A program made the translations under genes and the position numbers. The notes beneath the pieces are model-generated. The model saw only the letters and a program-made list of their open reading frames with translations. It was not told where the DNA came from and searched no databases. 39,899 nt of DNA from Candidatus Saccharimonadota bacterium (GTDB lineage Bacteria > Patescibacteriota > Saccharimonadia > Saccharimonadales > JAGQNJ01), in contig JAGQMZ010000004.1 in the NCBI GenBank assembly GCA_020428405.1, positions 1-39,899 on the forward strand. The letters run 5' to 3'. Positions 8,695 to 16,469 of the stretch are shown here, piece by piece (position 1 is the first letter of the stretch; the number at the start of each line of letters is the position of its first letter).

Positions 8695-9947
8695 TGAACT
8701 ACCAGCTTAACACCGAAAAACCACGTATCATGTGGATAGATCTTAATAGCGCTTTTGCAAGTGCCGAACAGCAAGCACGACCATCCTTAAGAGGCAAGCC
8801 CATAGGCGTGACTAATCGTGTATCAAAAGAATGTTGTGTTATAGCAGCATCATACGAGGCAAAGGCTCTAGGAATTAAGGTCGGAGTTCGCCGCAGCGAA
8901 GCAGTAGCACTATGTCCAGACTTTATTATGCTAGAGACGGACCCCCCAAAGTACCACTACATTTACAAGAGACTTCTTGGAATAATGCAAGATTACTCAC
9001 CAAATGTTCGAATGAAAAGCATCGATGAAGGTGTAATTGACTTTCATGGTATACCCAAACTTGAAGGCAAACAACTTATTAAAATTGGTAAAGAAATTAA
9101 AACACGAATAAAACTAGAGATAGGCGATTATACAAGAACAAATATTGGCATAGGCCCTAATCGTTTTTTAGCAAAAACCGCCGCCAGTCTGCACAAGCCT
9201 GACGGCCTTGACTTAATAGATCATCGCAATCTTGTTAGAACTTTTAGGTCACTAGATCTTCAAGACCTTACTGGTATTGCAGATGGGTACGGTAGTCGTC
9301 TCAGAGCTTATAATATACACACGCCTCTAGAATTTTTACAGGCACCCGAACAACTACTAAATAAACATGTCTTTAAAAGCATCAACGGCACCTATTGGTA
9401 TCAACGCCTACGCGGTTATGAAATAGATGACTATGAGACAAAACTAGGTATGGTTGGTCGCCAATGGGTAGTAGCAAAACCGACCTCAGATGATAACTAC
9501 TTAAGGTCTTGTTTGCACTTTCTAGCCGAAACCACCGGTATGAAATTACGTTTCCGTAACGTTGAAGCTCATGGTGTTTGTGTGTGGCTAAGGTTTCGTA
9601 ACGGCGATAACTTTATAGATAAAAAAATGCATAAAGTCCCGTTCTATTCAAATCAAGACATCTGGCTAAGAGCTGCCAGGTTATTTGAAAAGCGCCCAAA
9701 GCACATGATTATACAAACTATGGGTTTATATTTATATAAATTGACGCCCAGTACTCGAAACCAAGCCAGCTTATTTGCAGATATAGAAAAACAAGATTTC
9801 TTAACTAAAGCGATCGATGAAATAAATGATAATTATGGCACTTTTACTGTATATTCGGCTGATACACTTACGGGTAAGCAGAACATTAAACAAAAAATAC
9901 CTTTTGGTGGCACAGAATATTTCAATCTATTACTAAAACGTAAATAA
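8694..9947 (+). CDS. Y-family (DinB/UmuC-type) translesion DNA polymerase
   Basis: The protein has 417 residues and copies past damaged DNA with low fidelity. The catalytic palm is intact: IDLNSAFASAEQ with Asp16, and SIDE with Asp111-Glu112. The steric-gate and finger region (CCVIAASYEAKALGIKVGVR) is typical. Thumb and little-finger domains follow. A QASLF sequence at 357-361 matches the beta-clamp binding pentapeptide (QL[SD]LF type), followed by the usual DEINDNYG segment. It is the second gene of a coupled pair. DinB, UmuC and ImuB types cannot be separated with confidence. Confidence 0.92.
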   Translation: MNYQLNTEKPRIMWIDLNSAFASAEQQARPSLRGKPIGVTNRVSKECCVIAASYEAKALGIKVGVRRSEAVALCPDFIMLETDPPKYHYIYKRLLGIMQDYSPNVRMKSIDEGVIDFHGIPKLEGKQLIKIGKEIKTRIKLEIGDYTRTNIGIGPNRFLAKTAASLHKPDGLDLIDHRNLVRTFRSLDLQDLTGIADGYGSRLRAYNIHTPLEFLQAPEQLLNKHVFKSINGTYWYQRLRGYEIDDYETKLGMVGRQWVVAKPTSDDNYLRSCLHFLAETTGMKLRFRNVEAHGVCVWLRFRNGDNFIDKKMHKVPFYSNQDIWLRAARLFEKRPKHMIIQTMGLYLYKLTPSTRNQASLFADIEKQDFLTKAIDEINDNYGTFTVYSADTLTGKQNIKQKIPFGGTEYFNLLLKRK

Positions 9948-9955
9948 ACTACTTC

Positions 9956-9964
9956 TGATATAAT
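9956..9964 (+). promoter_or_regulatory. Extended -10 promoter, leaderless type
   Basis: TG-A-TATAAT ends 7 nt before the ATG at 9972. No Shine-Dalgarno motif intervenes. Confidence 0.6.
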
Positions 9965-9971
9965 TACACAA

Positions 9972-10433
9972 ATGATTAGAAACATTCTGGCTATAGCATT
10001 TTTATGCATAACAATTGGTGCAGCATCTATTCCTGTAAGTTTTGGTATTAATTCTAACCCAGTTATTGTGTGGTTAGGTAACGCACTTGGCTCACTGATT
10101 TCTGCAATAGTAGTAATTTATATTGGAACACGCATAACAGATAAAAAATTTAAGGATAAAATCAGTAAGCATAGAGCAGGTAAGAAAATTGTAAAAACAT
10201 TTGACGAGGGACAAGACAACAAAGGGGTTATGAAAGCCAGGGATAACATTAACAAGCGTGGTCTTAAGTTGTTCTCAATTATAACACCGGTATTTCCGGG
10301 TGTACTAATATCCACAGTCACTGTATTTGTTTTAGGCCTAGACCTAGAAGTTTATAAAAAATGGATGTACGTTGGCATTTTCTTGGTTAGTGGCGCATAT
10401 GTGTTTGGCTTTTGGTTACTTTTTGTAAAATAA
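9972..10433 (+). CDS. Small multi-pass membrane protein of unknown function
   Basis: The protein has 153 residues. Two hydrophobic segments lie near the N-terminus (about 4-24 and 30-52). A charged cytoplasmic-type loop follows at about 55-95, then two more hydrophobic segments (about 98-122 and 128-151). This suggests a four-helix membrane protein with a basic loop. No family was recognised. It has its own extended -10 promoter just downstream of the polymerase operon, so it is probably transcribed independently. Confidence 0.7.
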   Translation: MIRNILAIAFLCITIGAASIPVSFGINSNPVIVWLGNALGSLISAIVVIYIGTRITDKKFKDKISKHRAGKKIVKTFDEGQDNKGVMKARDNINKRGLKLFSIITPVFPGVLISTVTVFVLGLDLEVYKKWMYVGIFLVSGAYVFGFWLLFVK

Positions 10434-10461
10434 TTTATCCTTAGGTGAAATAAAAAATTTA

Positions 10462-10474
10462 GTGACCCCGGCGG
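10462..10474. repeat. Copy of the tRNA-Glu 3' end (direct repeat)
   Basis: The 13-bp sequence GTGACCCCGGCGG is identical to 10618-10630, the last bases of the tRNA-Glu gene. The match is 15 of 16 if extended. About 143 bp separate the two copies. Partial duplication of a tRNA 3' end is the usual scar of tRNA-targeted integration or of local duplication. Confidence 0.6.
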
Positions 10475-10588
10475 AATGACAGCATTTCATCGTATGTTCT
10501 AAACTAAGAAGTAGTTTCTGCGCGCACTCCTCGTGAGCGCATCCGCTTCGCGTAGTCAACTCTCTGGCAAGAGTATCCAAAGAAAATA

Positions 10589-10606
10589 CCCGATCTAAAA
10601 ATCGGG
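10589..10606 (-). terminator. Terminator of the tRNA-Glu gene
   Basis: On minus, a hairpin with 6-bp stem CCCGAT/ATCGGG and a 6-nt loop begins 10 nt after the tRNA CCA. It is followed by TATTTTCTTT. Position and shape fit an intrinsic terminator, although the T-tract is interrupted. Confidence 0.6.
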
Positions 10607-10615
10607 CACTTTCTT

Positions 10616-10692
10616 TGGTGACCCCGGCGGGATTCGAACCCGCGATCTTCTGGATGAGAACCAGATATCCTGAACCGCTAGACGACGGGGCC
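10616..10692 (-). tRNA. tRNA-Glu (anticodon CTC), CCA encoded
   Basis: On minus the sequence starts GGCCCCGTCGTCTAGC and ends CGGGGTCACCA, forming a 7-bp acceptor stem with one G-T pair. The T-arm GCGGGTTCGAATCCCGC is perfect. The anticodon stem TCTGG/CCAGA holds the loop TTCTCAT, so the anticodon is CTC and reads GAG. The D-arm matches bacterial tRNA-Glu genes. The 3' CCA is encoded. It lies 6 kb from gltX. Confidence 0.95.
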
Positions 10693-10811
10693 AAAAAACC
10701 AATCTAACAGAGGTGAATGATAACATAAAACCTTAGTAAAAGCAATGTTTGCAATACGCTGAAGAAACAGAGATAATATAACCAATAGTACTATGGTGGT
10801 CAAAGACTTAC

Positions 10812-12527
10812 ATGCAAAACGTTAAAGAAAAATGGCTGAAAATTGCTAATGTGTACTATGTTTTATTTGCACTTGGGGTATTAGGGGTATACGCCTACTT
10901 TGCATACAAACAGCAAACACCAGATATAAAAATCGAAGAATATGGCTTAAGCTCCTTAACAGCTATTGTAGCTATAGCTACAATAGCTTACTGCTTGATT
11001 ATTTTACCTTTTATAAAAAGATATAGTATTTGGATTGGATACGTAACCGGATTCGCTTTTTATGGAATGTTGTGCAGCGTCGCAACAGAGCAAGCAATAG
11101 GCGGTCCATACGAACTCTATTTTTTAGTACTTATATTAACCATTAATATATTTGCTGCCTTGTACGGGCTGGCGGCAGGTATGTCTGTTATTGGCTTAAT
11201 CGCTATTATTTTTGCTATGGAAATATCAAACACTACCGAGCCTACTTCTTTTGGCCTCCATTTTGATGCAATTTATTCTTTATTAAGATCGTCACTGACA
11301 GTGGTATTAATCATTTTACTGAGAAAATATTATGTCACTCAACTATCCGATAAGAATAATTATATTGAAAAATACCTAGTAAAAAATGAAGTGGTCAAAC
11401 TATTAACCAACAGTTTGAGCGATGGGGTAATAATTATCGATCAAAATGAAGTTATCCGTTCAATCAACCCTGCAGCAGTAAATATTCTGGGGCAAGAGGC
11501 TAAGGACATTTTAGACCTTAATTACAGAAGTGTCTTAAAATTAAAAAATTCAGATGGCTCAAATATATCCCAAGATAAGGAGCCTATATCTAAAGCTATT
11601 GCTGAAAAACAATCAATTCAACAAGAGCTTCTTCTACCTAAAAATGGAAACGACATATTCATAGATATAGCAGTCTCTGTAATTACTAACGAAGATAATC
11701 AAAACCTTTATGGCGCAGTAATAACTTTACGTGATATTAGTACCAAGAAAAAGGAAGAGGCTGCAAAAAGCGAGTTTATTAGCACGGCATCCCATGAAAT
11801 GCGAACACCGGTTGCAGCTATCGAAGGATATTTAGCGCTTGCCCTTAACCCCAACGTAAGCAAGATTGATCCAAAAACAAAAACATTTTTACAAAAAGCT
11901 TATGCCAGTACACAACACCTCGGTCAACTATTTCAAGATCTACTGATTAGCACCAGAGCAGAAGATGGAAGGATTGTAAGTCATCCCGAGGTTACCGAGA
12001 TTGGTGAGATAATGCAAAAACAAGCAGAATACTTTGCTGTAGTCGCCCAAAAAAAAGGCATCCAGCTTGAATTTATAATAAGTACAGTAAATATGCAGAA
12101 CAACAGCAAAGCTATCCGGCCACTGTATTACACTTATGCTGATCCAGCTAGAATACAAGAGGTCACAAACAATCTTATTGACAATGCCATTAAATACACC
12201 GAGGCTGGCAAAGTAACAATTGGCCTTACTGGAGATAGAAACGTTGTTCAAATATTTATTAAAGATACAGGCATGGGAATTGAGGCCGAGGATATACCTC
12301 ACCTTTTCCAGAAATTTTACCGCGTAGACAATTCGGCCACCAGAACAACTAGCGGTACGGGGTTAGGACTTTTTATTTGTAGGAAAATTGTTGAACTTTA
12401 TAAGGGGCAAATTTGGGTACAAAGTAAAAAGGGGCAAGGAAGTACGTTTTATATAAACTTACCTAGGCTGGATAGTTCACAGGCAAAGGCTAAGATGATG
12501 CATGATACAGCAAGGACCGACAAGTAA
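10812..12527 (+). CDS. Membrane sensor histidine kinase with PAS domain
   Basis: The protein has 571 residues. It starts with five or six transmembrane helices (about 13-175) without a large external loop, so it probably senses membrane or internal cues. A PAS domain follows at about 192-310. The HisKA region has SHEMRTP with the phospho-accepting His328. The HATPase domain has an N-box (NNLIDNAIKY, about 453-462), G1 DTGMG (485-489), an F-box region and G2 GTGLGL (515-520). All catalytic elements are present. The kinase phosphorylates itself and then a response regulator, and the next gene encodes a receiver protein. The start at 10812 has only a weak GGTGGT upstream. Confidence 0.93.
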   Translation: MQNVKEKWLKIANVYYVLFALGVLGVYAYFAYKQQTPDIKIEEYGLSSLTAIVAIATIAYCLIILPFIKRYSIWIGYVTGFAFYGMLCSVATEQAIGGPYELYFLVLILTINIFAALYGLAAGMSVIGLIAIIFAMEISNTTEPTSFGLHFDAIYSLLRSSLTVVLIILLRKYYVTQLSDKNNYIEKYLVKNEVVKLLTNSLSDGVIIIDQNEVIRSINPAAVNILGQEAKDILDLNYRSVLKLKNSDGSNISQDKEPISKAIAEKQSIQQELLLPKNGNDIFIDIAVSVITNEDNQNLYGAVITLRDISTKKKEEAAKSEFISTASHEMRTPVAAIEGYLALALNPNVSKIDPKTKTFLQKAYASTQHLGQLFQDLLISTRAEDGRIVSHPEVTEIGEIMQKQAEYFAVVAQKKGIQLEFIISTVNMQNNSKAIRPLYYTYADPARIQEVTNNLIDNAIKYTEAGKVTIGLTGDRNVVQIFIKDTGMGIEAEDIPHLFQKFYRVDNSATRTTSGTGLGLFICRKIVELYKGQIWVQSKKGQGSTFYINLPRLDSSQAKAKMMHDTARTDK

Positions 12528-12554
12528 ATGATAGTGCAATCCAAAATTACTTCA

Positions 12555-12563
12555 TGTTACAAT
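12555..12563 (+). promoter_or_regulatory. Extended -10 promoter candidate of the response regulator gene
   Basis: TG-T-TACAAT lies 38 nt before the ATG, in the 74-bp spacer after the kinase. It suggests that the regulator can be transcribed on its own with a leader of about 30 nt. Confidence 0.4.
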
Positions 12564-12601
12564 AATGTTATTCATAAGCTTAATAAGAATTGGTTTAAAA
12601 A

Positions 12602-13963
12602 ATGTCAAAGATAATGCTTGTTGAAGATGATAATAATCTTCGTGAGATTTATGAGGCTAGACTTGCTGCAGAAGGCTACGAGATAGTCTCAGCCCCTGAT
12701 GGCGAAGCCGCCTTAGCACTTGGCGTAAAAGAAAAGCCAGATTTAATTATTGCAGACATCATGATGCCAAAAGTTAGCGGTTTTGACATGCTGGACATTA
12801 TGCGCTCAACAACCGAAACAAAAAACGCAAAAATTATTATGATGACAGCACTTAACCAGGCAGAAGATAAGGCAAAAGCGGAGCAGCTTGGAGCAGACTT
12901 ATACTTAGTAAAATCACAGGTAACTTTAGAAGATGTAGTGCGTTCTGCTAAAAAGTTATTAGGTGCAGAGACGCCTCTAAACATCGGAGGAATTCAAGTT
13001 GAGCAGCCAAATGTAAGCAACAATGCCAGTACCCAAAATACAACTTCTATGACTGCCGATGTTCCTGCCGTTCCACAAAACCAAACCAATCCTCAACAAC
13101 AGCCAGCACCTACACCACCAGCACCCACGCCGCAACCTATAGTACCCTCAACACAACCACCGCAACCAGCACCAGCACAACCTACACCAGCACAAACAGT
13201 ACCACCTCAGCCTGCTCCAGCTGCACCCCAACCCCAACCTGCTCCTGCAGCAGAGGCACCACAACAGCCCGCAACACCTGCAGTACCTCAACAAGTAGCA
13301 CCAACTACTACTCAGAGCACTGATTCAAACATTGCAGCCTCCAGCGCAGAATCAAAGTCAAATGAGGAAGCTTTACTTCAGGAACAGATAGAACAGTTTA
13401 TTAGTGAAGAAAACCCGACTATTTCTACTGATGCCAATACACCGGCCCAACCTGCTCCTGCAGCAGAAGCACCACAACAGCCCGCAACACCTGCAGTACC
13501 TCAACCCCAACCAGAAGTTAGTGCACCAGCCCCAAGCATGGCCGCACCACCTAAAGATATGCCTCAAACAGACCCACAAACGACAGCACTTTCTGATGAC
13601 GCACCGGCAGGTGAAAGAGTCATTCAAAAAAATAATGATAATGTACCGACTGAAGGTGGCATAACCCAAAACGCAGAAATTTCAGGCAGAAAAAAAGTAA
13701 TCAAGCCTATTTCTGACGTGCTAACCAAGGGGCCTGATTTAAATGCACTCCTAGAAAAAGAAAAGACAGCTTCGCCTAGCACTGCCCCAACAGTTAACTC
13801 TGTCGTTTCTCCTGAAGGAATTACAAGTACACCTAATCTTAGCGCTAGCAACAAAGTTGGCGACAACCAGAGTAGTCCAGTCATGAGTGATATTATTGCC
13901 CCAAACCCCAGCGCTGCACCAGTTGTTGACCCCAATAATCCACCAGCGCCACCCGTAGCATAA
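12602..13963 (+). CDS. Response regulator with receiver domain and long Pro/Gln/Ala tail
   Basis: The protein has 453 residues. Residues 1-121 form a complete CheY-like receiver, with acidic pocket Asp9/Asp10, phospho-acceptor Asp52 and Lys104. No DNA-binding or enzymatic output domain follows. About 330 residues of low-complexity sequence rich in Pro, Ala, Gln, Thr and Ser come next. They contain two near-identical 20-residue units encoded by a 60-bp direct repeat. The partner is presumably the kinase encoded just upstream. Output may be by protein-protein contact or by the disordered tail (inference). The frame stays open without stops through the tail, and the next gene follows after 12 bp. 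Confidence 0.9.
   Translation: MSKIMLVEDDNNLREIYEARLAAEGYEIVSAPDGEAALALGVKEKPDLIIADIMMPKVSGFDMLDIMRSTTETKNAKIIMMTALNQAEDKAKAEQLGADLYLVKSQVTLEDVVRSAKKLLGAETPLNIGGIQVEQPNVSNNASTQNTTSMTADVPAVPQNQTNPQQQPAPTPPAPTPQPIVPSTQPPQPAPAQPTPAQTVPPQPAPAAPQPQPAPAAEAPQQPATPAVPQQVAPTTTQSTDSNIAASSAESKSNEEALLQEQIEQFISEENPTISTDANTPAQPAPAAEAPQQPATPAVPQPQPEVSAPAPSMAAPPKDMPQTDPQTTALSDDAPAGERVIQKNNDNVPTEGGITQNAEISGRKKVIKPISDVLTKGPDLNALLEKEKTASPSTAPTVNSVVSPEGITSTPNLSASNKVGDNQSSPVMSDIIAPNPSAAPVVDPNNPPAPPVA
13233..13292 (+). repeat. 60-bp direct repeat, copy 1 (inside response regulator tail)
   Basis: This copy is identical to 13446-13505 except for one G/A difference in a Glu codon, which is silent. It encodes the PAPAAEAPQQPATPAVPQ unit of the tail. 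The near-identity at the DNA level, silent sites included, points to a recent duplication. Confidence 0.9.
13446..13505 (+). repeat. 60-bp direct repeat, copy 2
   Basis: This is the second copy of the 60-bp unit, 213 bp downstream of the first and in the same reading frame. Recombination between the copies would delete 213 bp (71 codons) and keep the frame. Confidence 0.9.
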
Positions 13964-13975
13964 GACTTTATAAAC

Positions 13976-14620
13976 GTGAGAATAAACAAATACATTGCTT
14001 TAGCAACCAATATTTCACGCCGTGAAGCCGATAAGTTAATTATTAACAATAAAGTCGAGATCAATGGCAAAAAAGCTGTCATAGGCGCTGAAGTTGATCA
14101 GACAGACCACGTATATTTATCCGGCAAAAAAATTCTACTAAAGAAATTTACAACCATCGCACTTAATAAACCGCGTGGCTATGTTTGCTCTAGGCGGGGC
14201 CAAGGAAGCAAAACTCTCTACGACTTATTACCTAAACAGCTTAATCACTTAAAACCTGTCGGACGTTTAGATAAAGATTCCAGTGGACTTATTTTATTGA
14301 CTAATAATGGGGACTTAGCACACAAATTATCTCATCCTTCAAATCATAAGAAAAAGATTTATGAGATTGAACTAAATAAAAGTTTAAGTGACGACAAGAA
14401 AAACATGATTGAACGTGGCATATTGCTTGAGGACGGCCTAAGCAAACTACAACTTTCAGGCACAGGCAAAAATTGGGCTGTAACTATGCAAGAAGGAAGA
14501 AACCGCCAAATTCGTAGAACATTTAGTGCAGTCGGTTGTAGGGTAATTAAGCTACACAGAAGAAGTTTTGGTGATTATAAATTAAACAACATAAAAGAAG
14601 GTGAATTTATTATAATATAA
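13976..14620 (+). CDS. S4-domain pseudouridine synthase (RsuA/RluB/E/F family)
   Basis: The protein has 214 residues with a GTG start. Residues 1-48 are an S4 RNA-binding domain (RINKYIALATNISRREADKLI). The catalytic domain has GRLDKDSSGL with the nucleophilic Asp99, followed by LLTNNGDL and the late EGRNRQIRR motif, all typical of the RsuA/RluB group. It converts a uridine of 16S or 23S rRNA to pseudouridine. The exact target cannot be read from the sequence. The gene lies 12 bp after the response regulator gene and may be co-transcribed. Confidence 0.92.
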   Translation: MRINKYIALATNISRREADKLIINNKVEINGKKAVIGAEVDQTDHVYLSGKKILLKKFTTIALNKPRGYVCSRRGQGSKTLYDLLPKQLNHLKPVGRLDKDSSGLILLTNNGDLAHKLSHPSNHKKKIYEIELNKSLSDDKKNMIERGILLEDGLSKLQLSGTGKNWAVTMQEGRNRQIRRTFSAVGCRVIKLHRRSFGDYKLNNIKEGEFIII

Positions 14621-14641
14621 TCCGATATATGTAAATTTTAT

Positions 14642-14649
14642 GTTATAAT
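14642..14649 (+). promoter_or_regulatory. Extended -10 promoter before the 131-aa gene
   Basis: TG-T-TATAAT ends 11 nt before the ATG at 14661, leaving a leader of about 4-5 nt and no room for a Shine-Dalgarno motif. Confidence 0.5.
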
Positions 14650-14660
14650 AACATATTGTC

Positions 14661-15056
14661 ATGTCACACATTTCACCGGAAGACGAGCCAAAAAACATAC
14701 CAGAACTTTTGTTGAGTCAAACAAGAGAGTATTTTCCTATTGTAGAAGGTGACGTTAAGCCAATGTGTGAAGTCCCGCCCATTTCAATGGAAGGGCTGAC
14801 AGAGTCTTTACACAGCCAGGCACGACTCCGAATAATTGGACGCTATGCATCCAGCGAAAATTTTGAGGTAGAAGACACACAGTCAGTTTACCCACAAAAA
14901 GTTTTTCCACTAAAAAGACACTATGCCGATTTACCTCAAAGTCTCCTAAACGGTGATGAAACTGTCTTTATAGGCCCTCTTATGTTAGCCGGCGAATACA
15001 AACCTTATGGCTTTGCGGTATGGAAACTTCTACCGGAAGAGCAAGATAAACAGTAG
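14661..15056 (+). CDS. Hypothetical protein, 131 residues
   Basis: The protein is soluble with no membrane helix and no motif that I recognise. It has an acidic N-terminus and a C-terminal half with several aromatic residues. It has its own extended -10 promoter and lies 13 bp upstream of the der start. The frame is intact and has the codon use of its neighbours, so it is probably a real lineage-specific gene. Confidence 0.6.
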   Translation: MSHISPEDEPKNIPELLLSQTREYFPIVEGDVKPMCEVPPISMEGLTESLHSQARLRIIGRYASSENFEVEDTQSVYPQKVFPLKRHYADLPQSLLNGDETVFIGPLMLAGEYKPYGFAVWKLLPEEQDKQ

Positions 15057-15062
15057 TATATT
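15057..15062 (+). promoter_or_regulatory. -10 box of der, leaderless type
   Basis: TATATT ends 7 nt before the ATG at 15070. The spacing matches the other leaderless candidates. No -35 box is evident. Confidence 0.45.
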
Positions 15063-15069
15063 AAAGGTT

Positions 15070-16398
15070 ATGGCAAACAAAGCACCAATTATAGCAATTG
15101 TAGGCAGGGCAAACGTTGGTAAATCCAGCCTTTTTAACGCTGTTTTAAAAAGAAGAGAAGCTATCGTTGCAAACGAACCAGGCACAACCAGAGATAGTAT
15201 TTTTGCTCGTACAAGCTGGAATAAAAAAGATTTTTGGCTAGTAGATACAGCTGGAGTCAAAGATCCTAATGATGATTTTGAGTTTACTATTCAAGAGCAA
15301 ATAACTCAGGCTGCAGAAAGTGCCGATGTTATTTGGGTAGTCATAGAAGCCGACTCAATCATCTCTGAAGAAGATAGGCGGGTAGCTAAGCTGGCTTTAA
15401 GAACTAAAAAACCCGTAATTTTAGTTGCTAACAAAATAGATAAATCGCCAAACTCAACAGAAGACAACTATGTAAAACTAGGTGTTAAAAATATTAAGCT
15501 AACCAGTACAACTCAAAGAATCGGTATAGACGAACTACTAGATTCAACAACTGATGTAATTCCAAAAGCATCTATCAAAGTTGACCAAAATAGAATTAGT
15601 GTGGCACTACTTGGTAGGCCAAATGTGGGTAAATCTCATCTTTTTAACACGCTTGCTAAAAAGCAACAGGCAATTGTTGCGGACCGGGCAGGTACTACCC
15701 GCGATATTAACAGGTTAGAGCTACGGTTTAATAACAAAACCATAGAACTCATGGACACCGCGGGTATAAGACGCAGTGGCAAAATAGAGAAGGGCATAGA
15801 AAAGTTTAGTGTTATAAGGTCAATAAGCGCAATTGAACAAGCGGATGTTTGCTTGCTGCTGATGGACGCAAATGAACTAAGCACTCAGCTAGATCAAAAA
15901 ATCGCCGGCATGATAAAAGAAGCAGGCAAGGGCTTAATTATTGTGGTTAGTAAATGGGATTCGGTTGATAAAGATGCCTATACAAGAGATTCACTTGCAC
16001 CACAAATCAAGCACGAATTTGCCTTTGTACCTTGGGCACCATTAATTTTTACAAGCTCGGTAACTGGGCAAAACGTAGCTAAAATATTTGAAATCGTGCT
16101 AGAGGTAATGATAAATCGGCAAAAAACTTATAAAACAACTGAGCTAAATCGTTGGTTACAACAAATTAAAGATAACCACCCGCCGTCTGGCCTAAAAAAT
16201 TCTCAACCAAAACTGCAATATATTGTTCATGAAGAAGGCAACCCAAACCCTAGCTTTAAAGTATTCGGTAGCGATACAAGATTTTTACACTGGAGCTATA
16301 AACGTTATATGGAAAGAAAATTTAGAGAAACTTATGAGCTAACCGGAACACCAATAAAGTTTTGGTACATAGACAAGAAGTCTATAAACACCTCATAA
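15070..16398 (+). CDS. der: Ribosome-biogenesis GTPase Der (EngA)
   Basis: Der has two GTPase domains in tandem and assists assembly of the 50S subunit. The ATG at 15070 gives 442 residues and the conserved N-terminus. A longer frame from 15007 would overlap the previous gene and add 21 unconserved residues. G1 motifs are GRANVGKS (12-19) and a second GRPNVGKS near 178. DTAG motifs follow each, and NKID and SKWD give guanine specificity. The C-terminal KH-like domain is present (near EEGNPNPSFKVFGS). The length is normal for the family. Confidence 0.96.
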   Translation: MANKAPIIAIVGRANVGKSSLFNAVLKRREAIVANEPGTTRDSIFARTSWNKKDFWLVDTAGVKDPNDDFEFTIQEQITQAAESADVIWVVIEADSIISEEDRRVAKLALRTKKPVILVANKIDKSPNSTEDNYVKLGVKNIKLTSTTQRIGIDELLDSTTDVIPKASIKVDQNRISVALLGRPNVGKSHLFNTLAKKQQAIVADRAGTTRDINRLELRFNNKTIELMDTAGIRRSGKIEKGIEKFSVIRSISAIEQADVCLLLMDANELSTQLDQKIAGMIKEAGKGLIIVVSKWDSVDKDAYTRDSLAPQIKHEFAFVPWAPLIFTSSVTGQNVAKIFEIVLEVMINRQKTYKTTELNRWLQQIKDNHPPSGLKNSQPKLQYIVHEEGNPNPSFKVFGSDTRFLHWSYKRYMERKFRETYELTGTPIKFWYIDKKSINTS

Positions 16399-16469
16399 AC
16401 CCCTCACGCAATCTGTTTTTATATTACTAGCTTTTATATGATGTATAATAATAGCCATTAAACATTACT

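Noticed and set aside
13373-13669. Minus-strand and alternative-frame ORFs across the response regulator tail
   Set aside because: They are shadows of the low-complexity coding sequence; composition is skewed (Cys/Trp-rich or Gln/His-rich) and no start signals are present.
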